Notes under the pieces: model-generated
Databases searched by the model: none
The model's input: only the letters and a program-made list of their open reading frames with translations
What the model was told of the DNA's origin: nothing
From: a virus
Length of the DNA stretch: 54,684 bases
Reading direction: 5' to 3' (one strand)
Virus record (IMG/VR): IMGVR_UViG_3300031730_000005
Location: 1-54,684 of that record
Translations under genes and position numbers: made by a program
Shown: positions 25,777-33,356 of the stretch, one piece after another
How the letters are laid out: the number at the start of each line of letters is the position of its first letter
Numbering within the stretch: the stretch's first letter is position 1

Positions 25777-25817
25777 CTGATCTGGTGTTGTCGTTCTTGT
25801 AACTGTAACCAGATCAG
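25777..25817 (-). promoter_or_regulatory. 10-bp perfect hairpin touching the HNH ribosome binding site
   Basis: Arms ACCAGATCAG (25808-25817, as read on plus) and CTGATCTGGT (25777-25786) are fully complementary with a 21-base loop. In minus-strand RNA the 3' arm ends inside AGGAG (25774-25778), the ribosome binding site of the HNH gene, so the folded read-through RNA should hinder initiation. Confidence 0.7.
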
Positions 25818-25829
25818 TTAAGTTGTCAA
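25802..25829 (-). promoter_or_regulatory. putative sigma70-type promoter inside the HNH leader
   Basis: TTGACA (25829-25824) and TACAGT (25807-25802, four of six consensus bases) are spaced by 16 bases. A transcript would start near 25795, within the hairpin loop, and so lack the upstream hairpin arm while keeping the ribosome binding site. Confidence 0.5.
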
Positions 25830-25832
25830 CTT
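25820..25832. promoter_or_regulatory. operator-like palindrome over the -35 box
   Basis: AAGTTG-T-CAACTT is a perfect 6+1+6 inverted repeat covering the TTGACA box of the candidate promoter, which is where a repressor would act. No regulator can be assigned from sequence. Confidence 0.45.
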
Positions 25833-25877
25833 GCTGACAAATACTTTTTGCTATGAATTGACAACAAAGCAAAAAGT
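25822..25877. repeat. interleaved inverted repeats after the capsid gene
   Basis: GTTGTCAA (25822-25829) pairs with TTGACAAC (25858-25865); ACTTTTTGCT (25843-25852) pairs with AGCAAAAAGT (25868-25877). The order A-B-A'-B' would give a pseudoknot in RNA. A shorter alternative, TTGTCA with TGACAA (25835-25840), competes with the first pair. Confidence 0.55.
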
Positions 25878-25887
25878 CCAATGATTT

Positions 25888-26802
25888 CTACGCCGTCGGA
25901 AACTCCCCCCATGCAGCTCGGGGATCATTTATACCGAAAGAGTATCTTTCGTAAGCTTTAACAAGTAAGTTGTCGGTAATATTATCAACCCACATGTCCG
26001 ACTCATACGGAATGCGCAACATATGAATGAGGCCCTCGATGTTCGTGGTGAGGAACCACGCGAAGTTCGAGGTGAGGAAGTCGAGCACGATGAAGCCTTC
26101 CGGGAGGCCGCCGGAGAGCGACAGGATGGCGTTGACGTCGTTGTCGGCGGTGCCGGGGCGCAGCTCGGTCTTGGTAAGGCGGATTGCGATAGCTTCAAGA
26201 TTGGGCGGCACGACAAGCTTGCGGGCCCGTGCCAGGATGCGCATGCCGCGCTCGTTGACGAACTGGGCGCGGACGTTGGTCATGTTCGCGAGCAGCGTCG
26301 ACTCGTTCAGCGACTTCGGCGTGCTGGACGTGTTAGCCCATGTGCCGCCGTCGTAGGGATGCGCGGTCGAGAAGAACGCGACGCCGTCGCCGACCTGACT
26401 GGCATTGTAGGTCGTGCCGAGGTTGAAGATGTTCGCAGCCTGAATTTCCTTGAACTGGGCGAACGCTTCCTGGAGCTTCAGGTTGGTGGGGTTGAACTGT
26501 GCTTTGTACAGATTGTCATCGATGGCCTTGCGTGTGATCGCGTATCCCAGCGCCACCTCGATATGGATGAACGCCCATGTAAAGCGCTCACCGGCGTTGT
26601 TGTCGAACTGGGTTGCCGCGCCCTCGTCCTTGAGGTACGGCAGCGCCACGAACGCCATCTGGGTGGAGCGCTCCACCGCCATCGATGATTTGTGGGTTTT
26701 GAAAACTTTGTCCCATTGCCTGGGTATCATGTCATAGCTGCCACGCACGTCAAACAGGCCGGGCAGCAGTTCAGAGCGAACGTTAGCTAATGAAATAGGC
26801 AC
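25888..26802 (-). CDS. major capsid protein
   Basis: 304 residues, the length and pattern of HK97-fold major capsid proteins of this phage type (gpT-like): RSELLPGLFDVRGSYDMIPR at the N-terminus, then QFDNNAGERFTWAFIHIEVA, ITRKAIDDNLY, FKEIQAANIFNLGTTYNASQ and FFSTAHPYDGG, ending YERYSFGINDPRAAWGEF. The start is GTG, placed by an excellent AAGGAGG six bases upstream. It lies between a small virion protein gene and a minor virion gene, both now separated from it by endonuclease insertions. Confidence 0.8.
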   Translation of the reverse strand: MPISLANVRSELLPGLFDVRGSYDMIPRQWDKVFKTHKSSMAVERSTQMAFVALPYLKDEGAATQFDNNAGERFTWAFIHIEVALGYAITRKAIDDNLYKAQFNPTNLKLQEAFAQFKEIQAANIFNLGTTYNASQVGDGVAFFSTAHPYDGGTWANTSSTPKSLNESTLLANMTNVRAQFVNERGMRILARARKLVVPPNLEAIAIRLTKTELRPGTADNDVNAILSLSGGLPEGFIVLDFLTSNFAWFLTTNIEGLIHMLRIPYESDMWVDNITDNLLVKAYERYSFGINDPRAAWGEFPTA

Positions 26803-26808
26803 GCCGGG

Positions 26809-26815
26809 CCTCCTT
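26809..26815 (-). promoter_or_regulatory. strong ribosome binding site for the capsid gene
   Basis: AAGGAGG followed by six bases and a GTG. It decides the start of the capsid gene and fits high expression. Confidence 0.7.
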
Positions 26816-26820
26816 GAGTG

Positions 26821-26834
26821 GTGCTAGAAAGCAC
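26821..26834. promoter_or_regulatory. small hairpin upstream of the capsid ribosome binding site
   Basis: GTGCT-AGAA-AGCAC is a 5-bp stem with a 4-base loop. In capsid mRNA it would sit just 5' of the ribosome binding site, where it could act as a stabilising element or boundary; it may also affect the divergent endonuclease. Confidence 0.4.
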
Positions 26835-26839
26835 GATAG

Positions 26840-26868
26840 AATGGGCACTTCTTGCACAAGGACCCATT
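26840..26868 (+). promoter_or_regulatory. imperfect hairpin enclosing the endonuclease ribosome binding site
   Basis: AATGGG (26840-26845) pairs with CCCATT (26863-26868), and CTT with AAG inside it, with a 2x2 internal loop. The AAGGA ribosome binding site (26858-26862) lies in the 3' side, so folding could limit translation. Confidence 0.4.
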
Positions 26869-26875
26869 AGATGAT
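26864..26875. repeat. direct repeat, copy 1, flanking endonuclease
   Basis: CCATTAGATGAT matches 27404-27415 at 11 of 12 bases. On the minus strand both copies read Ile-Ile-stop, the last codons of the upstream virion gene; the one difference is silent (ATC/ATT). The plus-strand ATG of the endonuclease lies inside this copy. Confidence 0.6.
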
Positions 26876-27401
26876 GATTGATGAAGAATGGCGGGGGGTC
26901 GCTAACTTCGAAGGATTTTATGAAGTCAGCAATCTCGGAAGAGTGCGAAGTGTCGATCGTGTTTGCGTCGACAGCCATGCGCTGTGCGGCGTGCGCCGAC
27001 GCCTTGGTCACATGATCAGGGGACGCGTCAACAAAGTGGGATACCCGCAAGTCGTTCTGTACCGAGACGGAAAAGGAAAGACGATAAACGTCCATCGCCT
27101 TGTTGCGTTCGCCTTCGTTCCCAACCCGAAGAACCTTCCGTTCGTCAACCATATCGATGGCGTCAAAACGAACTTCGTTGCGACCAACCTCGAGTGGGTG
27201 GATGATCGGATAAACAAACAACACGCCATCAATATTGGGCGTATCACTCGCTTCAAGAAACTCCTGACCTCGGAGGAGGCTGCCGAGATCAGAGTGTTGG
27301 GCGGGACGATGACCCAAACCGAAATAGCCAAGCGATTCGGCTGCACACAGACCAACGTTTCGTTGATCCTGCTTGGCCGCATTCACGCTGGTATCGGCTG
27401 A
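26871..27401 (+). CDS. NUMOD4/HNH homing endonuclease
   Basis: 176 residues on the plus strand, antisense to the late operon. NUMOD4 start: EEWRGVANFEGFYEVSNLGRVRS. HNH core: VNVHRLVAFAFVP, VNHIDGVKTNFVATNLEWV, KQHAIN (about 75-118; the first residue group begins INVHRLV). A C-terminal helix-turn-helix, MTQTEIAKRFGCTQTNVSLI, should bind the target. Two ATG codons are adjacent; AAGGA lies nine bases before the first. It separates the small virion gene from the capsid gene and is bounded by a 12-bp direct repeat. Confidence 0.85.
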   Translation: MMIDEEWRGVANFEGFYEVSNLGRVRSVDRVCVDSHALCGVRRRLGHMIRGRVNKVGYPQVVLYRDGKGKTINVHRLVAFAFVPNPKNLPFVNHIDGVKTNFVATNLEWVDDRINKQHAINIGRITRFKKLLTSEEAAEIRVLGGTMTQTEIAKRFGCTQTNVSLILLGRIHAGIG

Positions 27402-27403
27402 GA

Positions 27404-27415
27404 CCATTAAATGAT
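27404..27415. repeat. direct repeat, copy 2, flanking endonuclease
   Basis: CCATTAAATGAT covers the last codons and stop of the small virion gene (Ile-Ile-stop on the minus strand). See the matching copy at 26864. Confidence 0.6.
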
Positions 27416-28006
27416 ACCCGTGTTGCCTTGCCGATAGACCATGTTGTTGAACCCGACGATTACCCAATTGTAATTGGTCGTGGGGTCAGACCCGTTGCCA
27501 ATTCCGGGATACATCGAGACGACCTTGAACGGGGTAGTGGGGGTCGACGCTAGGGATGCTTGGTCAACCGTATAAGTCGAGAAACCACCGCCAATTGTGG
27601 TGCCGCCAGCGCCAGTCGAGAAGCCGATATTTTGGCCTACTGAAGTGGCAGGGACGGCCGTCAGAAGCGCCGCGACCTTGAACAAGGCGTTCGGAGCATC
27701 GATCACATAAGCCGTGGAATCGGCACCGGCAGCAACTCCGGGATACCAAGGAAGCCATCCGGGGACGCTTCCCCTCGGTGTATAGGTACAGCCTTGGAAA
27801 ATTCCGACGATTCCTGTGCCTGCTGACGAAGAGGTGCACGGCTGGATATATGGGCCAAGGTTGGCCGACTTCTGAACCACGTCGCCGAAGAAGATCGCCG
27901 TCGCATAGGACGATTGGATCGCGTATTTCGAAAGCTGGTAGTCCGGCGCACCGCCCGGCTGATAGCCGAAGTGGGCGAAGCCGAATTGCGCTTGGGTGTT
28001 AGCCAT
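27407..28006 (-). CDS. small virion protein before the capsid gene (decoration candidate)
   Basis: 199 residues: FGFAHFGYQPGGAPDYQLSK at the N-terminus, ATAIFFGDVVQKSANLGPYI and VVSMYPGIGNGSDPTTN nearer the end. Proteins of this length and style are commonly found just before a phage capsid gene, and cement/decoration is their usual suggested role. AAAGG precedes the ATG by seven bases. Assignment is by position and composition. Confidence 0.6.
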   Translation of the reverse strand: MANTQAQFGFAHFGYQPGGAPDYQLSKYAIQSSYATAIFFGDVVQKSANLGPYIQPCTSSSAGTGIVGIFQGCTYTPRGSVPGWLPWYPGVAAGADSTAYVIDAPNALFKVAALLTAVPATSVGQNIGFSTGAGGTTIGGGFSTYTVDQASLASTPTTPFKVVSMYPGIGNGSDPTTNYNWVIVGFNNMVYRQGNTGII

Positions 28007-28096
28007 AACAAAGCCTTTGACTTTTAAGGCCTCGTCCAGCGCTTGCCGGGGGATTGCCTGAAAGTCACAACGGCTTGTTGCGACAGGGTGCCGAGG

Positions 28097-28110
28097 GACG
28101 ATCTATCGTC
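28097..28110. promoter_or_regulatory. 14-bp near-palindrome upstream of the capsid block
   Basis: GACGAT-CT-ATCGTC, a perfect 6+2+6 inverted repeat, lies in the 223-base gap between the accessory enzyme block and the capsid block. Its place between operons suggests an operator or a small RNA hairpin. Confidence 0.35.
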
Positions 28111-28163
28111 TACCTCTGGCCGCTCAACCTCCTGCCACATGCGGGAGGGAACTGAATATGGTC

Positions 28164-28192
28164 AAAATGCAAGAGTATTTTGGGAATGTCAA
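28164..28192 (-). promoter_or_regulatory. weak promoter candidate for the capsid block
   Basis: A perfect TTGACA (28192-28187) is followed after 17 bases by CATTTT (28169-28164), which matches the -10 consensus at only three positions. The 28007-28229 gap otherwise holds the palindrome at 28097, a GGGGG/CCCCC pairing near its upstream end, and no convincing gene (a 38-codon frame from about 28143 lacks a ribosome binding site). Confidence 0.3.
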
Positions 28193-28229
28193 GCGGGGGA
28201 CCTCTTTATCCCGATCAACTAGCCCCCTC

Positions 28230-28997
28230 TTACGCCGCCGGCAGCATTTCAATCTGCGCTTCGCTCATCGGCTGGATGGCCTCCATTTGCGGCTGGGCAG
28301 CCTGAGCCTCGATCACGTCCAAGTATCGGCCGGAATAGTCGAACGGACCTACATGGCTCATTCTGCGGCCAATATTAGCCCATACCGACCCGCCGCACTG
28401 GCCCCAACGAATGCAGAACGAAAGGTCTTCAGAGACCAAGCCACGATCCGGAATGTCCAGCTTCTCAAACAGCCTCAGCAGTCGGTTTGTCCCTGCATTT
28501 CGCAGCGTCTCCCCGGCGGGGTGAAGATGCAGCCGCGTGTCGATCAATTCCGGGAACTTCTCAACCATCTGCGCAATGGCATCCCGCCGAATCAGCGTGC
28601 AGCCAAAGCCAACCCCCTCGCATTTCATGAAATCACCGCGGCGCTCGGCCTGTGGTGTTCCGTTGCCTGAACCGGCCCATGACAGCGGCATCTTGCGCTG
28701 AGGATAGATCGTTCCGACCACCGGCTCGTTGAAAATGAGCATGTCCGTCACGAGATCCGGCTCAAAGCCCATGTCTGCATCTATGAACAGGATGTGGCTG
28801 CTGTTCGGCATCGTGTCGTACCAGATCGTGACGAACATCGATCGCAGCTCGGCAATGTCTGGGAAAGACAGCGTCGTGATGCCGCCTCCGATACCCTTGT
28901 TCATCAAGTGCTGACGTAACGAATGGGTGGTCAGGAACGTGGTTGCGGTAATCATCTGGCCGAAGGCCGGAACTGCGATCAGAATATCGGTAGCCAT
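28230..28997 (-). CDS. glycosyltransferase-like protein, GT-A fold
   Basis: 255 residues. The N-terminus DILIAVPAFGQM is a Rossmann-like first strand; SHILFIDADMGFEPD (about 67-82) has the metal-binding DxD of GT-A enzymes; VGTIYPQRK, KCEGVGFGCTLIRRDA and LVSEDLSFCIRWGQCGG supply typical acceptor-side segments. Such enzymes transfer a sugar from a nucleotide-sugar. It is the last gene of the accessory enzyme block, next to the methyltransferase, and the acceptor is unknown. Confidence 0.65.
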   Translation of the reverse strand: MATDILIAVPAFGQMITATTFLTTHSLRQHLMNKGIGGGITTLSFPDIAELRSMFVTIWYDTMPNSSHILFIDADMGFEPDLVTDMLIFNEPVVGTIYPQRKMPLSWAGSGNGTPQAERRGDFMKCEGVGFGCTLIRRDAIAQMVEKFPELIDTRLHLHPAGETLRNAGTNRLLRLFEKLDIPDRGLVSEDLSFCIRWGQCGGSVWANIGRRMSHVGPFDYSGRYLDVIEAQAAQPQMEAIQPMSEAQIEMLPAA

Positions 28998-29009
28998 TAA
29001 CGAAGCCCT

Positions 29010-29687
29010 CTATTTGATGTTAGAGAAGAAAATATCAGTATTTTCGCAGCTTCTTTCCATGGCCTCGGTAAGTAGCTGGGCGTAGTTGGTCGGAATAACG
29101 AAGTCTAGCGGTGCCTGTCGGTGGACGGCAGTAATCTTGTCGGTCCATAGGTAATAACTATTCCAATATCTCGGACCTTGACGCAAGCGCTTGTCGATCT
29201 GATCTTCGTCAAACCTCAGATATTCCACGAACGGATACTTGGATACGAACCGAGCCTCTTCGCCGAACACCCACATGATGAAGCGATGATGGTGATAGCC
29301 ACGGAACGGAGGGGACCCACCGTCCACACCACGGCCCAGCTCGGCGATCGGAGATGGCGTCTCGACATATCCAGCCTTAGCAACCCTGCTCATCTCAGAG
29401 CAGAGCGGGAAAGGGTTGAACATATCTTCTAAAACGTGACGAGCGATCACGTAATCGAATTCTTTGTCCTTGAACGGCAGAGGTTCGTTTGCCGTGTCGC
29501 ACTTGATAAGGTTCTTGACGCCAGGAACGTCGACGAAGTCAACCGACACGTCCGCACGCGCAAACGGGCAATGCCCCGGACCTATCTCCAGCACCCTTGC
29601 ATCTTTTGGGATTACGACGTTGGTCAGATAATCATAGACTTCTTTAACCGGAGGCCAGTGCTTTTGATCGTTCTGCGTAAGCGCCAT
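29010..29687 (-). CDS. SAM-dependent methyltransferase
   Basis: 225 residues, class I fold. Motif I VLEIGPGHCPF is at 32-42, a post-I segment VDFVDVPGVKN follows, and ANEPLPFKDKEFDYVIARHVLEDMFNP carries the Methyltransf_11 hallmark. It should transfer a methyl group from S-adenosyl methionine; the substrate could be a sugar made by its neighbours. It lies between the thiamine-dependent enzyme and a glycosyltransferase with 11-12 base gaps, indicating one operon. Confidence 0.75.
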   Translation of the reverse strand: MALTQNDQKHWPPVKEVYDYLTNVVIPKDARVLEIGPGHCPFARADVSVDFVDVPGVKNLIKCDTANEPLPFKDKEFDYVIARHVLEDMFNPFPLCSEMSRVAKAGYVETPSPIAELGRGVDGGSPPFRGYHHHRFIMWVFGEEARFVSKYPFVEYLRFDEDQIDKRLRQGPRYWNSYYLWTDKITAVHRQAPLDFVIPTNYAQLLTEAMERSCENTDIFFSNIK

Positions 29688-29698
29688 TGAATATCCTG

Positions 29699-31447
29699 TC
29701 AGTCACTTTTTTCTAAATACGGCCACATGTCGTCAAGCTGTACCGGGAGAAACTTGCCATTCTCAACCCTCGTCTTGACTAAAGGCATGATGGTCTGGCT
29801 TTTCGATAGCTTCAACTCAAGTAAAAACGGCTGATTTGTCCCCACCACATTTTCAACTGCTTCGGCCATCTTATCATTTTTTGAGCATGAAATAGTGGGG
29901 ATTCCGAATGCCCTAGCCACTCTGACGAAGTCAGGCCAACTGACATCCGATTCCGGACTTGAGACAGCTTCCCGCCCGAAATGATTGCCCTGCGTAACCT
30001 GCATCGTTTTGTAGCCATTGTTCTCATACAAAACGATGATGATGGGCAAGTTGTGATGCTTGATCGTCTGCAACTCCTGAAGATTGAACATCGTGCCGCC
30101 GTCGCCCGTAAGGCAGATCACCTGCCGTCCAGGAGCCGCAAAGCACGCACCGATCGCCGCCGGCAAGCCGTATCCCATCGGGGCAATGCCGGGCGAATGA
30201 AACATCCTCTGATGTCCCGACATGGGAAGCGCCTGCATCGTAGCCACGAATGACGTGCCGACATCGGTAACTACGATAGCGTCGTCGTCCAGATTCTTCG
30301 CAAGCTCCTGCAAGAAAAAATACGAATGAACCCCGTCCTTAACCTCAGCATATGCAGGGTCGATAACTGGATACTCATCGCGCCAACTACGGCACTTCGT
30401 CAGCCAATCGTTCCATCCAACAAATAGAGTCATACTGCGATATTGAAGCATGAACTCTTCAAGAAAATCCCCAACGTCAGCAACAATCGGAAGATCCACC
30501 TTCAACGTGATCTTCTCGGTTTCCGCCTTGTCAATGTCGACCATGACAAGCTTGGCGTTGCGAGCGAAGTCCTTCCAGTTATGGCCTACCTGCGGAATGG
30601 AGAGCCTCGTACCGAGCGCAATCACCAAATCCGCATCCTGGATGGCAAAGTTTCCGGCTCGATCTCCGATCAGACCAGGCCTCCCCACATATAGTTGATG
30701 CTCGCTCGAAATCAGATCGGCGCCGTTCCACGAACATAGAATGGGAATCCTCGGCCCCATCGATATAAACTCTCTGAACTTGTCTTCCGCCCCAGAAAGA
30801 TGAACACCATTTCCTACCAGAATGACCGGTCGTTTAGCGTCATGTAGCAGAGACATTACCCCAACTACATCTTCGCTAAGTCCAGACGGCTTATGGCTCT
30901 TCTTTGGGGTGTACTGGACGCACTTCTCCGGATCGATCTCGGCCCCCTGTACGTTCAGCGGAATCTCAAGATAGACCGGGCCACGCCTGCCACCCATCGC
31001 ATAGGAATAAGCCATTTGCAGATGGAAGACGATCGATTCTGGATTTGTCACGCAAACCGCGTACTTCGTAATCGAGCGCATCAGCGCCACGCCGTTGACC
31101 TCGCTTATGCCTAGCATCCGCAGATCGGAAGTCTTCAGCGTAGAACTATCAACCTGTCCGGCAATCACCATCATCGGCAGTGAGTCGGCCCAAGCACATG
31201 CAACGCCAGTGATAGCGTTGGTAACGCCAGGGCCAGCCGTGACATGCACAACGCCGATCTTGTTGGACACCCTCGCATAGCTCTCGGCCGCAAACGCCGC
31301 AGCCTGCTCGTGATGCGTCGCAACCCACTTGATGCCGGGATGATGGGCAATTGAGTCGTTCAAATGCATCGCACCGCCGCCGCAGACGCCAAAGACATGC
31401 GGAGAGATGCCAGCAAGAAACTGGGCGACGAAGTCGGATACCTTCAT
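29699..31447 (-). CDS. thiamine-diphosphate enzyme, acetolactate synthase-like
   Basis: 582 residues with the full three-domain layout of IlvB-type enzymes. The PYR domain carries the catalytic Glu at 47 (ATHHEQAAAFAAESYARV) and TAGPGVTNAITG; the central domain has VILVGNGVHLSG and ALGTRLSIPQVG; the PP domain has the cofactor motif GDG at 448 with NN at 476-477. These enzymes join or split 2-keto acids or activated aldehydes. Related proteins in polysaccharide loci add two-carbon units to sugars (YerE type), so a sugar role is possible; a branched amino-acid role is less likely without the small subunit. The start is set by an ATGA overlap with the upstream HNH gene. Confidence 0.85.
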   Translation of the reverse strand: MKVSDFVAQFLAGISPHVFGVCGGGAMHLNDSIAHHPGIKWVATHHEQAAAFAAESYARVSNKIGVVHVTAGPGVTNAITGVACAWADSLPMMVIAGQVDSSTLKTSDLRMLGISEVNGVALMRSITKYAVCVTNPESIVFHLQMAYSYAMGGRRGPVYLEIPLNVQGAEIDPEKCVQYTPKKSHKPSGLSEDVVGVMSLLHDAKRPVILVGNGVHLSGAEDKFREFISMGPRIPILCSWNGADLISSEHQLYVGRPGLIGDRAGNFAIQDADLVIALGTRLSIPQVGHNWKDFARNAKLVMVDIDKAETEKITLKVDLPIVADVGDFLEEFMLQYRSMTLFVGWNDWLTKCRSWRDEYPVIDPAYAEVKDGVHSYFFLQELAKNLDDDAIVVTDVGTSFVATMQALPMSGHQRMFHSPGIAPMGYGLPAAIGACFAAPGRQVICLTGDGGTMFNLQELQTIKHHNLPIIIVLYENNGYKTMQVTQGNHFGREAVSSPESDVSWPDFVRVARAFGIPTISCSKNDKMAEAVENVVGTNQPFLLELKLSKSQTIMPLVKTRVENGKFLPVQLDDMWPYLEKSD

Positions 31448-32199
31448 GCTGCCTCTGAAGAAACGAGGTGAGGATGCCATGCAGGCTCAGTGGATTTGGT
31501 TTCCATGTTGGAAACTATCGCCTTGGCCATGACGAGCATCTCGGAGTCTGTCCAGCGACCCTTGAATATATTTACCATGCAGCACACCAAACGAATATTG
31601 GCATTGGTATAACCCAGTTTACTATCAATACGATCTATTGAAATAGAAGTAGGAGTAGTAACCCCACCTTTCCATGTCATTCTCAAGCCAGACACCGCGC
31701 AAAGTCCTCCTTGATCTTCCCATTTACCCATGAGTTCATCAAGCGTGATTGGACCTTTAGTTGGTCTTCTACGCAACGCGGCGCATAGACGCGTATTTAT
31801 CGAATGACGAGGAGACGCTATCTGCCGTTTATGCTCGCGCTCAATGACATGAGGTTGATTATAGTATTCCTTTGTTTTTGCCTTGACATCCGGTCGTTCA
31901 AATCTTGCCTTGCTTTTAGAGCTAATACACGAGATGCAATACGCGCTATATCCATAGCGAATATTCTTAATCTGATAAAAACGATCCAGCGTAAGAACAT
32001 CTTTACAACTTGAGCATTTCTTAAATCCAGATTCCGTTAACGCGGTGCTTCGTTCTTTCCTATTAGGCCACGTTCTACCGTTCTTACAGTACGAAAGACG
32101 GCATTCTCTGCAATAAACATCACGACCTGTAAGTTGAGATCGATTACGATGGAATTTGTCTTCGTCCTTTACTGCTTGGCATGCAGCGCATTTCAACAT
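31444..32199 (-). CDS. zinc-finger HNH endonuclease
   Basis: 251 residues on the late strand. The N-terminus has two Cys-pair zinc knuckles (LKCAACQAVKDEDKF with RECRLSYC; KKCSSCKDVLTLDRFY with CISC). The C-terminal part LCAVSGLRMTWKGG, SISIDRIDSKLGYTNANIRLVC and FKGRW is an HNH-type nuclease of the kind seen in free-standing phage homing genes. It starts within the radical SAM stop (TGATG) and ends in the thiamine-enzyme start (ATGA), so it has been slotted exactly between two enzyme genes. ATG is preferred over a GTG one codon earlier. Confidence 0.75.
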   Translation of the reverse strand: MLKCAACQAVKDEDKFHRNRSQLTGRDVYCRECRLSYCKNGRTWPNRKERSTALTESGFKKCSSCKDVLTLDRFYQIKNIRYGYSAYCISCISSKSKARFERPDVKAKTKEYYNQPHVIEREHKRQIASPRHSINTRLCAALRRRPTKGPITLDELMGKWEDQGGLCAVSGLRMTWKGGVTTPTSISIDRIDSKLGYTNANIRLVCCMVNIFKGRWTDSEMLVMAKAIVSNMETKSTEPAWHPHLVSSEAA

Positions 32200-33356
32200 C
32201 ACAGAAACTCCGGATGGACTGGCATCGGTCCATCATTAAACGATACTTCGCCGTGCTTGAATTTCCAAAGCCAATCCGCCGTTAAATGTTGCACGCAGTT
32301 CGGCCCGCATTGTTTGCTAGGGTCAAACTCTTCGGCTAAATATTTCATAACGTCCCAATATCTGTCACTTGACCAGATATCTCGGAAACGTTTCTCCGTG
32401 ATATTTCCGATGTGAACGCGCTTATAGTGCTCAGCAAACATTTGTCCGCATGGCGCGATGAGTCCTGATCCTGACATTTGGAGAAGGAACGGTGTCGCGT
32501 AGCACCTATGGTACTTGCGTTTCCCTTCGTCTTGAAGGCGCGACCACTTCACCACTACGCGGTGCTCAGGATCGCTCAATGCTTCTGCTTCCTGAAGAAG
32601 TGGGAATAGTGGATCATACTTTTTGTAATCAACTCCGATTGTACCAAGTCTGTCATCTGCACAATGCTTGATAATACTGTAATCTACGCGAAGTTCTTTC
32701 CCCAGCTTTGCAAAAGGCATAATCTGATCAGCCATTTCAGGCATGAGGACGATTTGGAAATTTATATTGACCGAAAGTCCATTCTTTCGCTTGATGTCAA
32801 CGGCATCTTTAATGTTCTGTATTACTTGATCGTAATCACGATCTTTAAGACCCATGATTTGCTTATAGCGATTGCGTTCGCCAGCAGAGAAGTTGAATCT
32901 CAAATAGCTTACGTTAGGCAAGATTCTCTCAAGAACCTTGCGCTTTAGTCGCACTCCGTTTGATCCAATACCTATTTTGATGCCGAGTTTTGCAGCGTGC
33001 TCAATAGACTCTTCGTACCATGGGACGACAGTTGATTCACCATCGCTAATCAGCGAAATGCCCCGTACCCCTATCTCTGCGGCATCATCAAGATAGTCTA
33101 AAGCATTTTGCTTCGTGATACGTGCACCACTTTCATTTGCCTGCGTTTGGGCTGCGCAAAAAACGCAGGCTGCGTTGCACTGCCTAGTCCACGCGACATC
33201 CATCGTCACAGGTGCTATTCGCTCGCCGCGATCCCATGCTTCTACGCGATCGCGGTACCAACTGATCTTTGTATGATCAAGCAATAGATCGTAAGCCGAA
33301 CCACTAGGTTTTGCCCCAGCGACGTAATCGAAAAATTCCGGCATTTGACTTGTCAT
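32199..33356 (-). CDS. radical SAM enzyme with C-terminal Cys-rich extension
   Basis: 385 residues. The cluster motif CNAACVFC (Cys 60, 64, 67) binds the 4Fe-4S and SAM; ISLISDGEST carries the usual GGE-type segment as DGE; FNFSAGERN and NINFQIVLM fit later strands. A C-terminal SPASM-like part has RCYATPFLLQMSGSGLIAPCG, the IGNITE-type helix (RVHIGNITEKRFRDIW) and QCGPNC. Such enzymes make carbon radicals on peptides, sugars or cofactors. No peptide precursor is evident nearby. AAAGGGG lies before the ATG; it is coupled to the 81-residue gene by ATGA. Confidence 0.8.
   Translation of the reverse strand: MTSQMPEFFDYVAGAKPSGSAYDLLLDHTKISWYRDRVEAWDRGERIAPVTMDVAWTRQCNAACVFCAAQTQANESGARITKQNALDYLDDAAEIGVRGISLISDGESTVVPWYEESIEHAAKLGIKIGIGSNGVRLKRKVLERILPNVSYLRFNFSAGERNRYKQIMGLKDRDYDQVIQNIKDAVDIKRKNGLSVNINFQIVLMPEMADQIMPFAKLGKELRVDYSIIKHCADDRLGTIGVDYKKYDPLFPLLQEAEALSDPEHRVVVKWSRLQDEGKRKYHRCYATPFLLQMSGSGLIAPCGQMFAEHYKRVHIGNITEKRFRDIWSSDRYWDVMKYLAEEFDPSKQCGPNCVQHLTADWLWKFKHGEVSFNDGPMPVHPEFL

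Noticed and set aside
24566-25780. 404-codon plus-strand frame, Arg/Ser-rich
   Set aside because: Lies opposite a virion protein and an HNH gene with clear motifs; composition is that of a shadow frame.
28030-28145. 38-codon minus-strand frame beginning MWQEVERPEV
   Set aside because: No ribosome binding site before the ATG and no overlap with the capsid-block start; likely chance.
31444-32215. HNH tail WHPHLV as a copy of the radical SAM ending HPEFL
   Set aside because: Similarity is only a few residues; suggestive but not separable from chance.
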